Origin: Wuchereria bancrofti
Lineage: Eukaryota > Nematoda > Chromadorea > Rhabditida > Onchocercidae
Direction of reading: 5' to 3'
Length of the DNA: 64,000 nucleotides
Assembly: GCA_005281725.1 (NCBI GenBank)
Contig: SSBO01000009.1
Location: forward strand, 10,411,313 to 10,475,312
Part shown: positions 36,116 to 49,200 of the stretch, piece by piece
Position numbering within the stretch: the stretch's first letter is position 1
Layout of the letters: each line of letters begins with the position of its first letter
Program-made: the position numbers and the translations under genes
Notes under the pieces: model-generated
Seen by the model: only the letters and a program-made list of their open reading frames with translations
Databases searched by the model: none
Told to the model about the DNA's origin: nothing

Positions 36116-38570
36116 GCGACACAGTGTCAATTAAGAAAACAAAAATGAAATTTGTATTTTATTTTTGAAAAATAAAACATTTCTTATTGAATGAATTATT
36201 TATGCAATAAAAAAAATTGCATTCTTATATTTTTTAATAATTGTTTTTTCGTTTGCATATTTATTTACTTATTATTTACTCACTTAGTCTCTTCGCAATT
36301 TTGTTACTTGTTTATTTTTAATGTGTTAATTTAATGCTAACAGTTAAAATTTCAAAAAAAAAAAATAAATAAATAAATAAAATTCTGTTAAAGAAAATTC
36401 ATTCCACTTGCAAATTTTACTCATTTTTACTTTTTCATTAATTAAAATAACAATATTTTAAAACATCTAGGAAAAATTGCATTCGTTTTCCATTTGCAAT
36501 AATGATTTGCTGATAAAAAATACAATTTCTCATTTTTATCAATAATTTGATCTGAATTTTTTTTTTTACTAATTAATAATTCAAACTATAAATTCAAATT
36601 CAATTTTATCACTTTCTATTTTAATAACTCGTTAATTTCTTAGTTGAAATTTATCACTTTCTGTCCTTTATTTCTTACTTAGATTGATTTCTAATACTTC
36701 ATATTTTTTAATTCCAATTTTAAAGTTAAATAAATTATTTGATATGATTCAAATTTTCTCATTGTTGAAATCAATCTAAGAGCTCAATTTTAAATTTTGT
36801 TAATGCACAAACTAAAACTAACACAACTACCAAGGGAAAAGTACCGAAACTTTATAACAGCTATCATACCACTTTAAAAAATGAAAAAAAAAAATCACTT
36901 TCCATTATGTTTTACTTAGTATTTTGGTATTTAAAAGGATTCTGCAAAACAGTTTAAACGCTTTATGCTAATATTTTCATAAAAATTTAAAAAAAAATGA
37001 ATGAATTTCATGAAAACTTTTACTTTTTAACGAAGGTATAATATATATTTTGCATTAATAACCTGTAATTTTTCACATTTAAATTTACTTTATTATATAT
37101 AAAAATATTTTTACACATTTTAATTGCTATATTTTCATATTATATATTACAATAATAATTTGTGAATAAAATTATTGCATAAAATTTTTAAATTCTTCCA
37201 TAACTTTTCATAAATTTAAAAATTAGAAAGTTGAATTAAAAATTTTTCTTTCCCTTTTTTTTGGAAATCCAAAAGAGTTAAATAAGTGAGTAAGTAAAAA
37301 TATAGATGTGAAGAATAATTTATGCAAAATGATTCTTCAATGATTAAAAATTGAAATGATTAAAATCTTAAAATACTTAACTCAATAAATTTCTTGTCTC
37401 TTTCATTTTTGTCCTTTCGTTTCTTTCCTATTTCATTTATCTTTTTATACTAAGACTAAATTCTCGTTGCTATGATATATTTTAACTAATAAAATTTGTA
37501 AAAATTATAAAATTATCATGAGCTTATGACATTTTTTTTTTTTGATGAATTTTGCATCCTAAAGTTTGTCTTAATTTTTACTAATATACCTGCTAATTAA
37601 TCCGATATAATTTATAAATATTTGAGGAGTTAAATTTTAATTAGTGAAAAGTAAAAAAGCCAAAAAACAAAAATATTAAACGAAAAAGTAAATGTGTACA
37701 GCAAATGATTTCACAGTGAAAATTAATTGATTTGATTCATTTTTATTTTTTTGAATAAGTTAGATTTCAGTGATAAATTTGGCAAAATTATTCCTCGAAC
37801 AACTTTAGCAATTTCATTTAGAAGCTATGAAAATTTCTTTTTGAGCCATTCGATTGCTATTAATCTTCAATTGTCTTTTTTTAAAATTTTGTTAAATTTA
37901 AAATGATTTAAATTATCAAATCCATTCATGTATTGCACATTTTATTTGTGAGCTTCAAGTTTAAAATTCAGTGATAAATTTGGTAAAATTATTGAGTGAA
38001 TTTCGTTTGATAATTAATAATGGAATTTATATTTCTAATGTTCGATTTTATTTCACAAATGATTTTAAGAATTTTACAATTGCATTAAAACTTTACAATT
38101 ATGAAAAGAAAAAAGAAAAATAGGCATTAAAGTACATGAGAAAGTTCTGATATTTTTTAATTTTAATTTTTAATATAGTAAAATCTTTTCGTATGCGCAA
38201 AAAATGCAACATTCAAAGTGTGAAATAATTGAAAAGTAAGTAATGTGCGCTAATTGCTTCATTAAACAATCAATCATGAAAGCTCAAAAATTGAACTTGA
38301 ATAAAAGAAGATGGAACAGTTAAAAATAAATCAAATAATTTAAGAAAAGGTAAGATCTATTGCTTAAGAATAAATTTGAAAAAAAAAACATACGAAAAAT
38401 CAAAAAAGTGTATCATTAAAAGTGCATCATTTGTATCTCAAGTGAAATTTTTACAATCCATTGATAAGAAATTTAATGTTCAAATTTAAAATTTAAATAA
38501 TTCAATTTCTTTTCTATCACCTGAAGTCATTGTTTCACTCTTCTTTTACTCGTCGCTAAATTTTCTTTCT
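36113..38570. other. Intergenic AT-rich DNA
   Basis: No exon or recognised element. Several near-repeated sentences occur, for example aattcagtgataaatttggt(a/c)aaattatt at 37770 and 37970. Confidence 0.4.
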
Positions 38571-38594
38571 TTTACAAATAAAATCATTTCATCA

Positions 38595-39290
38595 ATTCAA
38601 AATATCTATAGTTTACTTCTTTCACTTTCTTATTTCTGTTTTTTAATTTTTCTTGATTAAAAAAAAAAATAAAAACAAATTTCAGTTTAAAATTGTATAT
38701 CAAAAAACATCTATAGTTTACTTCTTTCACTTTCTTATTTTTGATTTTTAATTTTTCTTGATTAAAAAAAAACGAATTTCAGTTTAAAATTGTATATCAA
38801 AATTTTTTTTTACAAACAAAATCATTTTATCAATTCAAAACATCTATAGTTTACTTCTTTCACTTTCTTATTTCTGATTTTTAATTTTTCTTGATTAAAA
38901 AAAATAAAAACAAATTTCAGTTTAAACTTATCAAATTTTTTTTTTACAAGCAAAATCATTTTATCAATTTAAAATATCTATAGTTTACTTCTTTCACTTT
39001 CTTATTTCTGATTTTTAATTTCTCTTGATTAAAAAAAAATAAAAAACAAATTTCAGTTTAAAATTGTATATCAAAAAACATCTATAGTTTCTTCTTTCAC
39101 TTTCTTATTTTTGATTTTTCTTGATTAAAAAAAAAACAAATTTCAGTTTAAAATTGTATATCAAATTTTTTTTTTTTACAAGCAAAATCATTTTATCAAT
39201 TCAAAACGACTATAGTTTACTTCTTTCACTTTCTCATTTCTGTTTTTTAATTTTTCTTGATTAAAAAAAAGACGAATTTCAATTTAAAAA
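38595..39290. repeat. Tandem repeat, about 100-135-bp unit, six copies
   Basis: The word atctatagtttacttctttc followed by actttcttattt and tttttcttgatt starts near 38606, 38710, 38840, 38977, 39079 and 39210. Confidence 0.9.
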
Positions 39291-39484
39291 TTTTCAATTT
39301 AAAAATCAATTTAAAATTTAAAAATTTAAAAATCAATTTAAAAAAAAAGAGAGCTTATCACAATATTAATGTTATGTTATCATAAATTTAATGATAATTT
39401 AATTTTTCATTTAATCATACTAAACGACCAATCTTTTTTTTTTTCCTGAAACAATTTGATAAAGTTAGATTTTAATACAAAGGC

Positions 39485-39660
39485 TATGACGAAAAGGCCA
39501 TTTATTCTTATTTCTTCAATATTCCACACAAATGGGCGTGGCTAATTATCTTCTGTCAAAGCCAAATGGATGTGACACACACACAGACACCTAATCCATA
39601 CTTTTCCGTCTATAAACATTGTTTAGTTTTTACCGTTTACGGAATATTCCTAATCCGTTT
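39485..39660. promoter_or_regulatory. Candidate upstream control region of the channel gene
   Basis: A GC-richer segment 620-800 bases before the channel start codon. It holds a GC/CACCC-type box GGGCGTGGC (39534-39542) followed by taattatc, and two related words, tttaccgtttacggaatatt and nearby. Role is inferred from position and composition only. Confidence 0.3.
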
Positions 39661-40202
39661 TTTTTTTTAAAGTTTAATTTCAGGTTAAATTATTATCCTA
39701 GAATAAGATCATATTGGGTTAATTATTTTAATTAAACTTTTTCCATTTTCTGAGTTGGTTTATTAAGCGTTTTCGTTTACTTTACTAAGCTTTTTCTTTT
39801 TGTTTTTATTTTTTTTTTGTTTTTGTTTTTTTTTTTTGTAACTTTTAATGATTAAAACAATTTTTTTTTTTGCATTACTACTACTAGTAGATATATAATT
39901 GCTACTATTTTTTTTTTGTCGTAATTAATTATATTTGATAGAAAGGAAACAAAAAAAAACGAAAAGAAAATTTGTTTGATGAATATTTTAGAATAATCGT
40001 TTTTTTTTTTTATTTTCTTTTCTCTAACTAATTCAAATATTATATTATTCAGTATCTTTTCTTCTCAATTATCTTCATTTAATTAATTATTTATGAAACA
40101 AAATAAATTATCTGTTTATTATCGTCAATTTTTATCTCTATTTTGTTCTAAAAAGTTTTAAAGAAAAACTTTGTTTTTTTTTTTTGAATTTTTGATTACT
40201 TT

Positions 40203-40240
40203 GAAGAAGAAGAAGAAAAAGAAGAAGAAGAAGAAGAAGA
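40203..40240. repeat. GAA repeat before the channel start codon
   Basis: (GAA)n of about 12 units, 45-80 bases before the ATG, probably in the 5' UTR or proximal promoter. Confidence 0.8.
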
Positions 40241-40282
40241 CGAAATATTGGTGAAATATTTTCGATATTTTTTTTTTCATTG

Positions 40283-43200
40283 ATGGGTTTTTATCTAATT
40301 ATGCTTGCTGCCTGGTCACTAATCACTGATGATATTGTGATAAGAGCAATTGATGATAGTGATTATGAATATTTGGATAATGATTTGGATGAGAATCAAA
40401 AACCAATTGATGTCTTCTGGGGTGACGTTGTTGACGACGAGCAACAGAAACCGGAAAATACTTCTGTGACAGATTCAGGTGGTACAATAACGCAACGACG
40501 AAAATGTAGCACAGAGACTGTTATTATGGATAAATTACTCAATGGTACCGGTTATAACAAATATCGTCTTCCTTGTAAGTAATCTAAAAATATAATTTTA
40601 AAAATTAAAATTTATGAATTTTTATTTTAAATTAAAGTTATTGTTTGTTTGTTTGTTTGTTGTTGTTGTTGTTGGATTAATTTAAACATTTAAAATGAAA
40701 ATTATTCAATCTAGATTTCTAAAGTGAAAGTTATTCAATTTAAATTTGTAAGTAGTATAAAATATAATTTTAATGATATTGTTTATAAAATTTTTTATTT
40801 CATCAAAATTTGTGAAATTTTCTTTTAAATCAAAGTTATTGTTTGTCTTTTGTTGTTGTTGTTGCTGAATTAATTTAAACTTCTAAAATGAAAATTATTT
40901 CATTTTAGACCTAAATTTTTGAAATAAAAGTTATTCAATTTAGATTTATAAATAATATAAAATATAACTTTAAAAATATTCTTTATAAAAATTTTTGTCC
41001 CATCAAAATTTATGGATTTTTATTTTAAATTACGGCTGTTGTTTGTTTTTCTTTTTTTTTTGTTGTTGGATTAATTTAAATTTTTAAAATGAAAGTTATT
41101 CAATTTTGTGGGTAATATAAATATAACTTTAAAAATACTATTTATAAAATTTTTTATTTAGTCAAAATTTATGAATTTTTATTTTAAATTAGGATTATTG
41201 CTCGTTTGTTGATTAATTTAAACTTTTAAAGTAAAATTTATTTAGCTCAAATTTTTAAAATAAAAGATATCTTAATAATTTTAATAGAAATAAGGAAAAA
41301 AATTTAAAGACAATAATTAAAAATTAGAAAATTGTTTTTTGGAAATATTTTTCTTTTCTTTTTTACAATATCAAAAATTCTTTTTCAGTTCATTTAAAAT
41401 CAACATTATTCAAATAATTTCAACAGGAATGAAAAAAAAAAGAAAAGAAAAAGAGGATTAGAAAATTGCTTTGTAGCGATTTTTGTTTGATAGTGAAAAG
41501 GGGAAAGCACTTTTGCTAAATTGCCATTTAATGGCATTTTCAACTTTTAAATTATAATAATTACCTGATGTACTGGACATGATAATGAAAAAATAAAAAG
41601 AAAAAGAAAAAAGTTCGCATAATAATTGTTCTAACATTTGAAGAATTGCTATTTCGAAAATTTTTGAAATTTCTAAACAAATTTCAAAAAACTATTAATT
41701 CATATCTGTTTTATATGTCTAATGTTATAAAATTTATTTATTTTGACAAAATTTATAAAATTTATTTCCATTATTAGACAAATAAATTGGTGACAAATTG
41801 CTCTAAAACTAATTTGTGAATTACATTTTAAAATATAACTTATAATTTAATATTTGAATACATTATTAATGATTTGAATGATCAGATTTAATCATTTGTT
41901 CAGTGACTTAGAGAGAAAGATTGAAATTTGCTGATAATTTCAAAAAATTTTTCACCAAGCAATAAAATTAATGCAACAATTAGAAGTATCGATCTTTTTT
42001 TTCACAAAATGAATCTTTTATTTAAACAAAACCAATTTAACAATATTTAAAACATTTTTTTTCTATTCAAGTTTTATTTGAAAACCATGAGGAAGTAACT
42101 TATCCTCAAAATGTATTATTTCCTATTTTATTATCAATTAATTGTGTAACTTTTTTTTAGTTGCAAATATTTGAATCTAAAGAAATGAATTGAAAAAAAA
42201 AAAACATATAATACTTAAAAATATATTATTAAAAAAATTCATATTCACGTTTTATCATTATTGAATTAATCTTTGATCATCGCTTACATATACCTCTTTC
42301 TTTATGCAAATTTCCTTATTATTAAATTATATAAATTTATATCTTTAAAAAAAAAGGGAAAATTATTTCTTTTTTCATTTACGATAACATAAAAAAAATG
42401 ATATATAGTTTGAAATTTTTTTTTTTTTTTAAGTTATGGTAAAGATAGCGGAAAAAAAGAAGAAAAAAAAGTTTTTGAAATTGGATAAAAAAAATTAATC
42501 CCATTGCTGTTCATCAATTTGTTTGGAACCAATTGGTGATGAAAAATAGTTCAAAAAAAAAAAAAAAAAAGGAGGAAAAAGAAAAGGAAAAAAAAAGAAA
42601 GGAGAAAAGTCTCGAGGGATCAATTTTTGACATGAAAAATAAAGCATGGATAAGTTTTCTGCTCTTATGCATGAATGAAAAGATTTATATAAAAGCGGAA
42701 AAATTTGCGCACTGAAAAAAAAAAGGACTAAATGTCAAAAGCGGAAAAATGAATTCATTTGAATTGCTTCAAAAAAAAAAAAAAAAAGAAAAAGAAGAAA
42801 AAAAAAATTAATGAAAAAGGACAGAAGAAATTGCTATGCAAGAATATGTATATGTATATTTATATTTATTTATGGAAGAGTGAAAAGTAAATGAAAATAT
42901 CCTCCGGCAAAAAATTTCGAATAAAAAAAGATTTCAGGAAAAAAAAAGAAAAAAAGTTGTAGTTTTTGATTTGATTGTGATTTTCATTAGTTTTTTTTTT
43001 CCTTTTTTTTTTCTAGATGATAAATGAATGAGGAAGTGTTTAAGTGATGTTGAAAAGATAGAAGAAATGATAAGCATCTCAAAAGCTGTTGACAATGCTA
43101 TCATCATTCTAGCATATGAAATTTAATTTAAGTGGCAATTTAATCAAAATTTTTTTCCATTGATTACGAATAAATTTTCAACTATATTCCAATATAAATG

Positions 43201-46200
43201 AGCTTCAATTTTTAATAATTCACTATCAAACATACAATGATAGTAAAAAAAAAGAAAAAAGTGAGGAAGAATATTGATAATGATAGCTATAATTTTGATA
43301 TAACAATGATAACTATAATTTTAATATAATAGTGATAACTATGAATTTATTATAGCAATGATAACTATTAATAACTAATAACTATAATTTAATATAATAA
43401 CGATAACTGTGATTTTAATATAGCAATGATAACTATAATTTTAATATAATAGTGATAACTATGATTTTAATATAGCAATGATAACTATTAATCACTAATA
43501 ACTATAATTTAATATAATAACGATAACTATGATTTTAATATAGCAATGACAACTATAATTTTAATATAATAGTGATAACTATGATTTTAATATAGCAATG
43601 ATAACTATTAATAACTAATAACTATAATTTAATATAATAACGATAACTATGATTTTAATATAGCAATGATAACTATAATTTTAATATAATAGTGATAACT
43701 ATGATTTTAATATAGCAATGATAACTATTAATAACTAATAACTATAATTTAATATAATAACGATAACTATGATTTTAATATAGCAATGATAACTATAGTT
43801 TATAATAACTATAACTTAATATAATGATAACCAAAATTTTAATAGAGCAATAATAACTATAGTTTTAATATAATGATGATAACGATGATTTTAATATAAC
43901 AATGATAACTATAGTTTTAATCCAACTTTAATATAATAATGATGATAATTTTAATATGATATTGATGTCAATAGTTTCAATATAATAATGATAAACATAA
44001 CTTTAATATAATAGTGATAGCTATAATTTTTTAATATAATGATAGCATATAATAGTGATAACTATAATTTTTTAATATAATGATAGTATATAATAGTGAT
44101 AATTATAATTTTAATATGATAAGAATAACTGCAGTTTTAAAATATTAAAGATTCTAAAAAATTTATTTGACTTTTTAACACTTCAAAATTGGTAGTTAAA
44201 AGAGTCAAAATGTCATTTCGTATGTTAATTCCATCAATTTCTATCAAAATGTAATCTATGTAAATATGCAATCACTTTGTTGTTTTGTGACGTTAAAAAG
44301 TTGCATATTTTATTCAAATTTTTTTAAACTTTCCTTGGAAATTTTTAATTCTTTTTTTTAAGATTTAAACTTTTCAAATGAAATTAGAAATTTTCAGTGC
44401 AAACAGCAACAGTTAATTCAATATTTTTAACTTTAAAATTAGCATGTCATATATTTAAATATTTTTAAACTCTCATTTTTGCAACTTGAAATAACTGTCA
44501 TTGACTAATTGATAGCTGCTGACATATGAAACGAATAAAAATTTAACTTTTGCTCTTGACAATGTTAAAAAATTTTTTGCTATTTCAAAATTTGACAATT
44601 TTAAACAAACAAAAAAAAAAAGAAATAACTTAATGTCAATTCAATTTAGAAAATGAAATATTCCAATGTAAGAAGTGAACTTCTATGCAACTGTAATCTT
44701 AGAAATAAAAATTTTAACTTAAGCTTAAATTCAAGATAATATTATTTTATCATCAAAAAAATGCAATCTTTAATTAAATTTCATATTTCAATTTTAATTA
44801 AATACTGTGAAGTGATTTCAATCGGTAACTGTACGTATATGCGATAATTTATCCGCAAAAATAAAATTCGCAGATTACAAAAATGCAGCATCAATAATAT
44901 AATCTCAAATACTCACTTAGCATTTTCAAAAATTTTTAAAATTTTCAAAAATACTGAAATTTGAATTTTACAAGCATAAAAACATATTCCAATATCAAGG
45001 AATCATCTGTACTGAATTTAATTATGGTAGTAGAATTTTTGAAAGTACTAAAATTTGAATTTCATAAGCATAAAACTATATTCAAATATCAGAAAATTAA
45101 ATTTTACTGAATTTAATAATGATAATATTGACATTCTTATATTACTTATTTCTTAAAATGCGTGCTGTTTGTTCATTTCGAAATTATTTTCTCCCTCTCT
45201 CTCTCTCTCCCTTTCCCTCTCTTTCTAATTTACTAGTTTTTACTCTTTGATGCTTCTATCTAAGAGAGCACTTTACTGACTTATAAACAATTTTCGTTCT
45301 AAGTAAGCAAAGAATGGATGATGATAGTTTATTTAATGCGATTTTCAATCTTTTTTAAATTACTTTTTTGATTTTTTGCATTACTCAAATACTCATGTAA
45401 GCAAATGGAAAATTAAATGATAGTTGGGCTTTTCAATCAAAAAAATAAATTTTTTTCTTTTTTTTCTTTGGTCTTAACAAATTTTATCTAAAAAAATTTT
45501 CATCTTCTTGTTTGTCACATAGTACCATAAAAAAATAAAAATAAAAAATGAAAAAAAAAATATTTTTTGAATTTTTTTTTCTTTTTTTACATAAAACTAA
45601 ATGCTAGAGACGAGGTTGCTGGAACTAATTCAAATTTTTTTAAGTGCAAAATGAAATCCCCGAGGGTTATTAAAATTTCTCGAAATACTTTACGTATTAT
45701 CGTTAGCCAAGGAGTTTTTTTAAGTAAATCAGTTTAAGTGAATGAGTTTTTTTTGAGTTAATTAATCGAAAAACTTTTTTAAATGTTTATTAAAAACATT
45801 TGGTGTAAATTTTTAAGTAAAATATGTTTAAGTGAATGAGTTTTTTTTTTTNGAGTTAATTAATCAAAAAACTTTTTTAAATGTTTATTAAAAAACATTT
45901 AGTGTAAATTTTTAAGTAAATTGTCTTTAAGTAAAAATATGTTTAAGTAAATGAATTTTTTTTTAGTTAATTAATTAAAAAAATTTTTTTTTTTTGAAGA
46001 CGATGAAAGCTTATATTTATGAATTGTTGCTAATCTTATAAGCGGTATAAAAAAGCTAGGCTAGAAATTCTAGGCTTATTATTAGTCTGGGACATTTTTT
46101 CTTTCTGTCTTAGAGATTTACATAGTAAGCGCAAAAAATAGCAAAGTTTCTTTTTTTTTTCGCTTCATAGCAATAATTTGATAAAATTCACTCAGAAAAG

Positions 46201-49200
46201 TGCTTTTCACTTCATTTCTATTTAAATATTGAAAAATTTTTTGGATTAAAATTTAATGAACAATTATTATTATATCAGTTTTCTTTCCTTTTTTTTGAAA
46301 CTTAGCAGTTAGTTATTTAGTAAGTAAGTATTTAGTAAGTAAGTTAATTACGAAAATTGCTCACGTTATAGTTTTTTAATGTAACGAAAAATTGTTTACG
46401 TGATAGTTTTTTAAGGTAGCGAAAAATTGTTTACGTGATAGTTTTTTAAGGTAGCGAAAAATTGTTTACGTGATGGTTTTTTAATGTAACCGAAAATTGT
46501 TTAGGTGATAGTTTTTAATGTAACGAAAAATTGTTTACGTGATAGTTTTTAAGGTAACGAAAAATTGTTTACGTGGTAGCTTTTTAAGGTAACGAAAGGT
46601 AACGAAAAAAATTGTTTACGTGATAGTTTTTAAGGTAACGAAAAATTGTTTAGGTGATAGTTTTTTAATATAACGAAAAACTGTTTACGTGATAGTTTTT
46701 TAATGTAACCGAAAATTGTTTACATGATAGTTTTTAATGTGACGAAAAATTGTTTACGTGATAGTTTCTTAATGTAACGAAAAATTGTTTACGTGATAGT
46801 TTTTAAGGTAACGAAAAAAATTGTTTACGTGATAGTTTTTAAGGTAACGAAAAAAATTGTTTACGTGATAGTTTGATGTGAAACGTTATATTTTGAATGA
46901 TTAATTAATTTGATTGAAAATTTGCAACATTTTCTATTAGATAAGACTAATTACATTGGCACATTTTTTTGCCGTTCATTTTTTCATACTACAATAAAAC
47001 TACAACGTGCACATTACTTCTTTGCGTTATTGCTCATTTGTTAATTAATTTGATTTATGTTTAAATTTAAAGTATTCATTTGCACGTACTTTCAATTTTA
47101 ACTTTAATATTTTAAGTGTAAAATATTAAGATTTATTTTAATATTGTCACTAATTTTCTTCTTTGTAATAAAGGACAAAAAAAATTAACTTTTTCATCTA
47201 TTTCATCTAATAATTTATCTATTTATTTTTTTTTTTTTTGGAAATTAATCAAAAAATTGAAAAATTAATAATCAAAGCTAGTTTTATCATCTTATCAGCT
47301 AATAATGCTTATTAAATGATAGGATGAAATTTGATTTAAATAAAGTTAACATGTTGAGAAAGTTTTTTTTTTTTTCGTAAATAAACAACTAAAATCATAT
47401 TACATTGACTATTAGTGATATCTTTTAAGTTTTATTAATAAAAAATTAGGTGAAAATTAAATATGCAAGAAAATAAAAAATAAAAAAATTCTATTTTAAT
47501 TTTTTTTTACGTCATAATTTTATTTTTTTTTTCTTTTCTTTTTTTTCATTATTTTCTTTAATTCTTAACACGCGGCCACTCCTAAGCAATATCTAAACAA
47601 AATAGCGATTCACTGAGAGTTGTCATTTTCAATTAGTTCATTTGCTAAAAAAAAAAAAAAAGAGAAAAGGAGGAAAGGATGGAAGATGGTTGGATGAAGG
47701 AAAAAAAAAATTTTTTCCTTCCTACTTTTAAAAACATATAAAATTATATTGATCATTGAGGGGATTTTTTGATTTATTCGCAATGTCTTTTAGATAAATA
47801 TTAATAGTAAAATGATTTTACCCACAATTTGAAATTTATAAATTAAAACAAAAAAGAAAGTGTTTATAAAATGAAAGAGTTGAAATTTTAAAAAAAGTGC
47901 AAAAATTATATTTTTATTATTTTTTGCTAATTTTTATTAATAATTAACATACATTTATCAAATTCAATGAGTGTCAAATAATTTTTTTAATGCTGAGTAT
48001 TAAATGAATTTTTTTTTTAACTTCAAAAAAATAAGAAATGAAATTCATTGTTCGAATTAACATTTTCTTTCTTTTTTTTTTTTTTGAATTTATGTCAATA
48101 ACACTTCAAACAACTGCTATGTAATTAAATTTAATTTAAATTTTTAAAAACTAACCCATTGTTTTTGTTATATTTAAAAAGAAATATTGTAACATAAATT
48201 ATTATCATTGAACCATTATTCAATCAATGAATGAATTTTTTGCAATATTTAAAATAAATTCTATTATTTGAAGTGGAAACTGGAGTTGATGTTGCTGTCG
48301 AATTTTGGATACAATCAATTACATCAATTAATGAAATTACTAATGATTTTGAGGTAAATTTTACTTCAATTTTTTGGTTTAATTTTTATTATTTAACTAA
48401 TTACTACTAGCGCATATAATTTATTAATTAATACTTTATAATAAATAGCAATTAAAAATGATAAATTTATTTTATTCTTTTTTTTTTCACTAAAAATCTT
48501 TAAGAAAAGGTTGCAAAGATTAGGAAGAAATGATCATTCTTTTTTTTGATTTACACAATTTAATTTGAAGTTTTCATTTGTTTTATTCTAACATTCCTTA
48601 CCAATTCATTATATCATTTGTCATTCTTGACTATCGCTCTATTATAGTGATTTTGTACGATTTCAAATATTATTTGTTATAGTGATTTTTCGTTCCTTTC
48701 TATTATAGTGATAATGATGAAATAAATTTAATAATTTCAAACATTTTTGAAGAAGAAGAAAGAATTTAAAAAATTAAAATTGATGATGAATAAAAATTAT
48801 TGAAGCAATTAGCAGTAAATAAATAAAAAATAATGAAAGGAAGAATTCTTGGAGCGATACAGTATGATTAATGATTAAATTTAACTTCTTTTTTAATAAT
48901 TTTAATTCATTTTTTTTTGTTTTGTAATTTTAGTCTTTTTCTTTTTTTTTAATATTAACAACAGTATATAGTTTCATTTTTTTTTTTTTTTAATAAATTC
49001 TTTTCAATAATTTTTTTTTTCTGATTTAATTTAGATGGAAATTTATATCAATGAAATGTGGCTTGATCCTGCTTTAAATTTCGAAAGTCATAATCCATGC
49101 AAAGATAATTTATCATTGAATCATCAAGTTTTGGATCGACTTTGGACACCTAATAGTTGTTTTATCAATAGTAAAATTGCCGAAATTCATGAATCACCCT

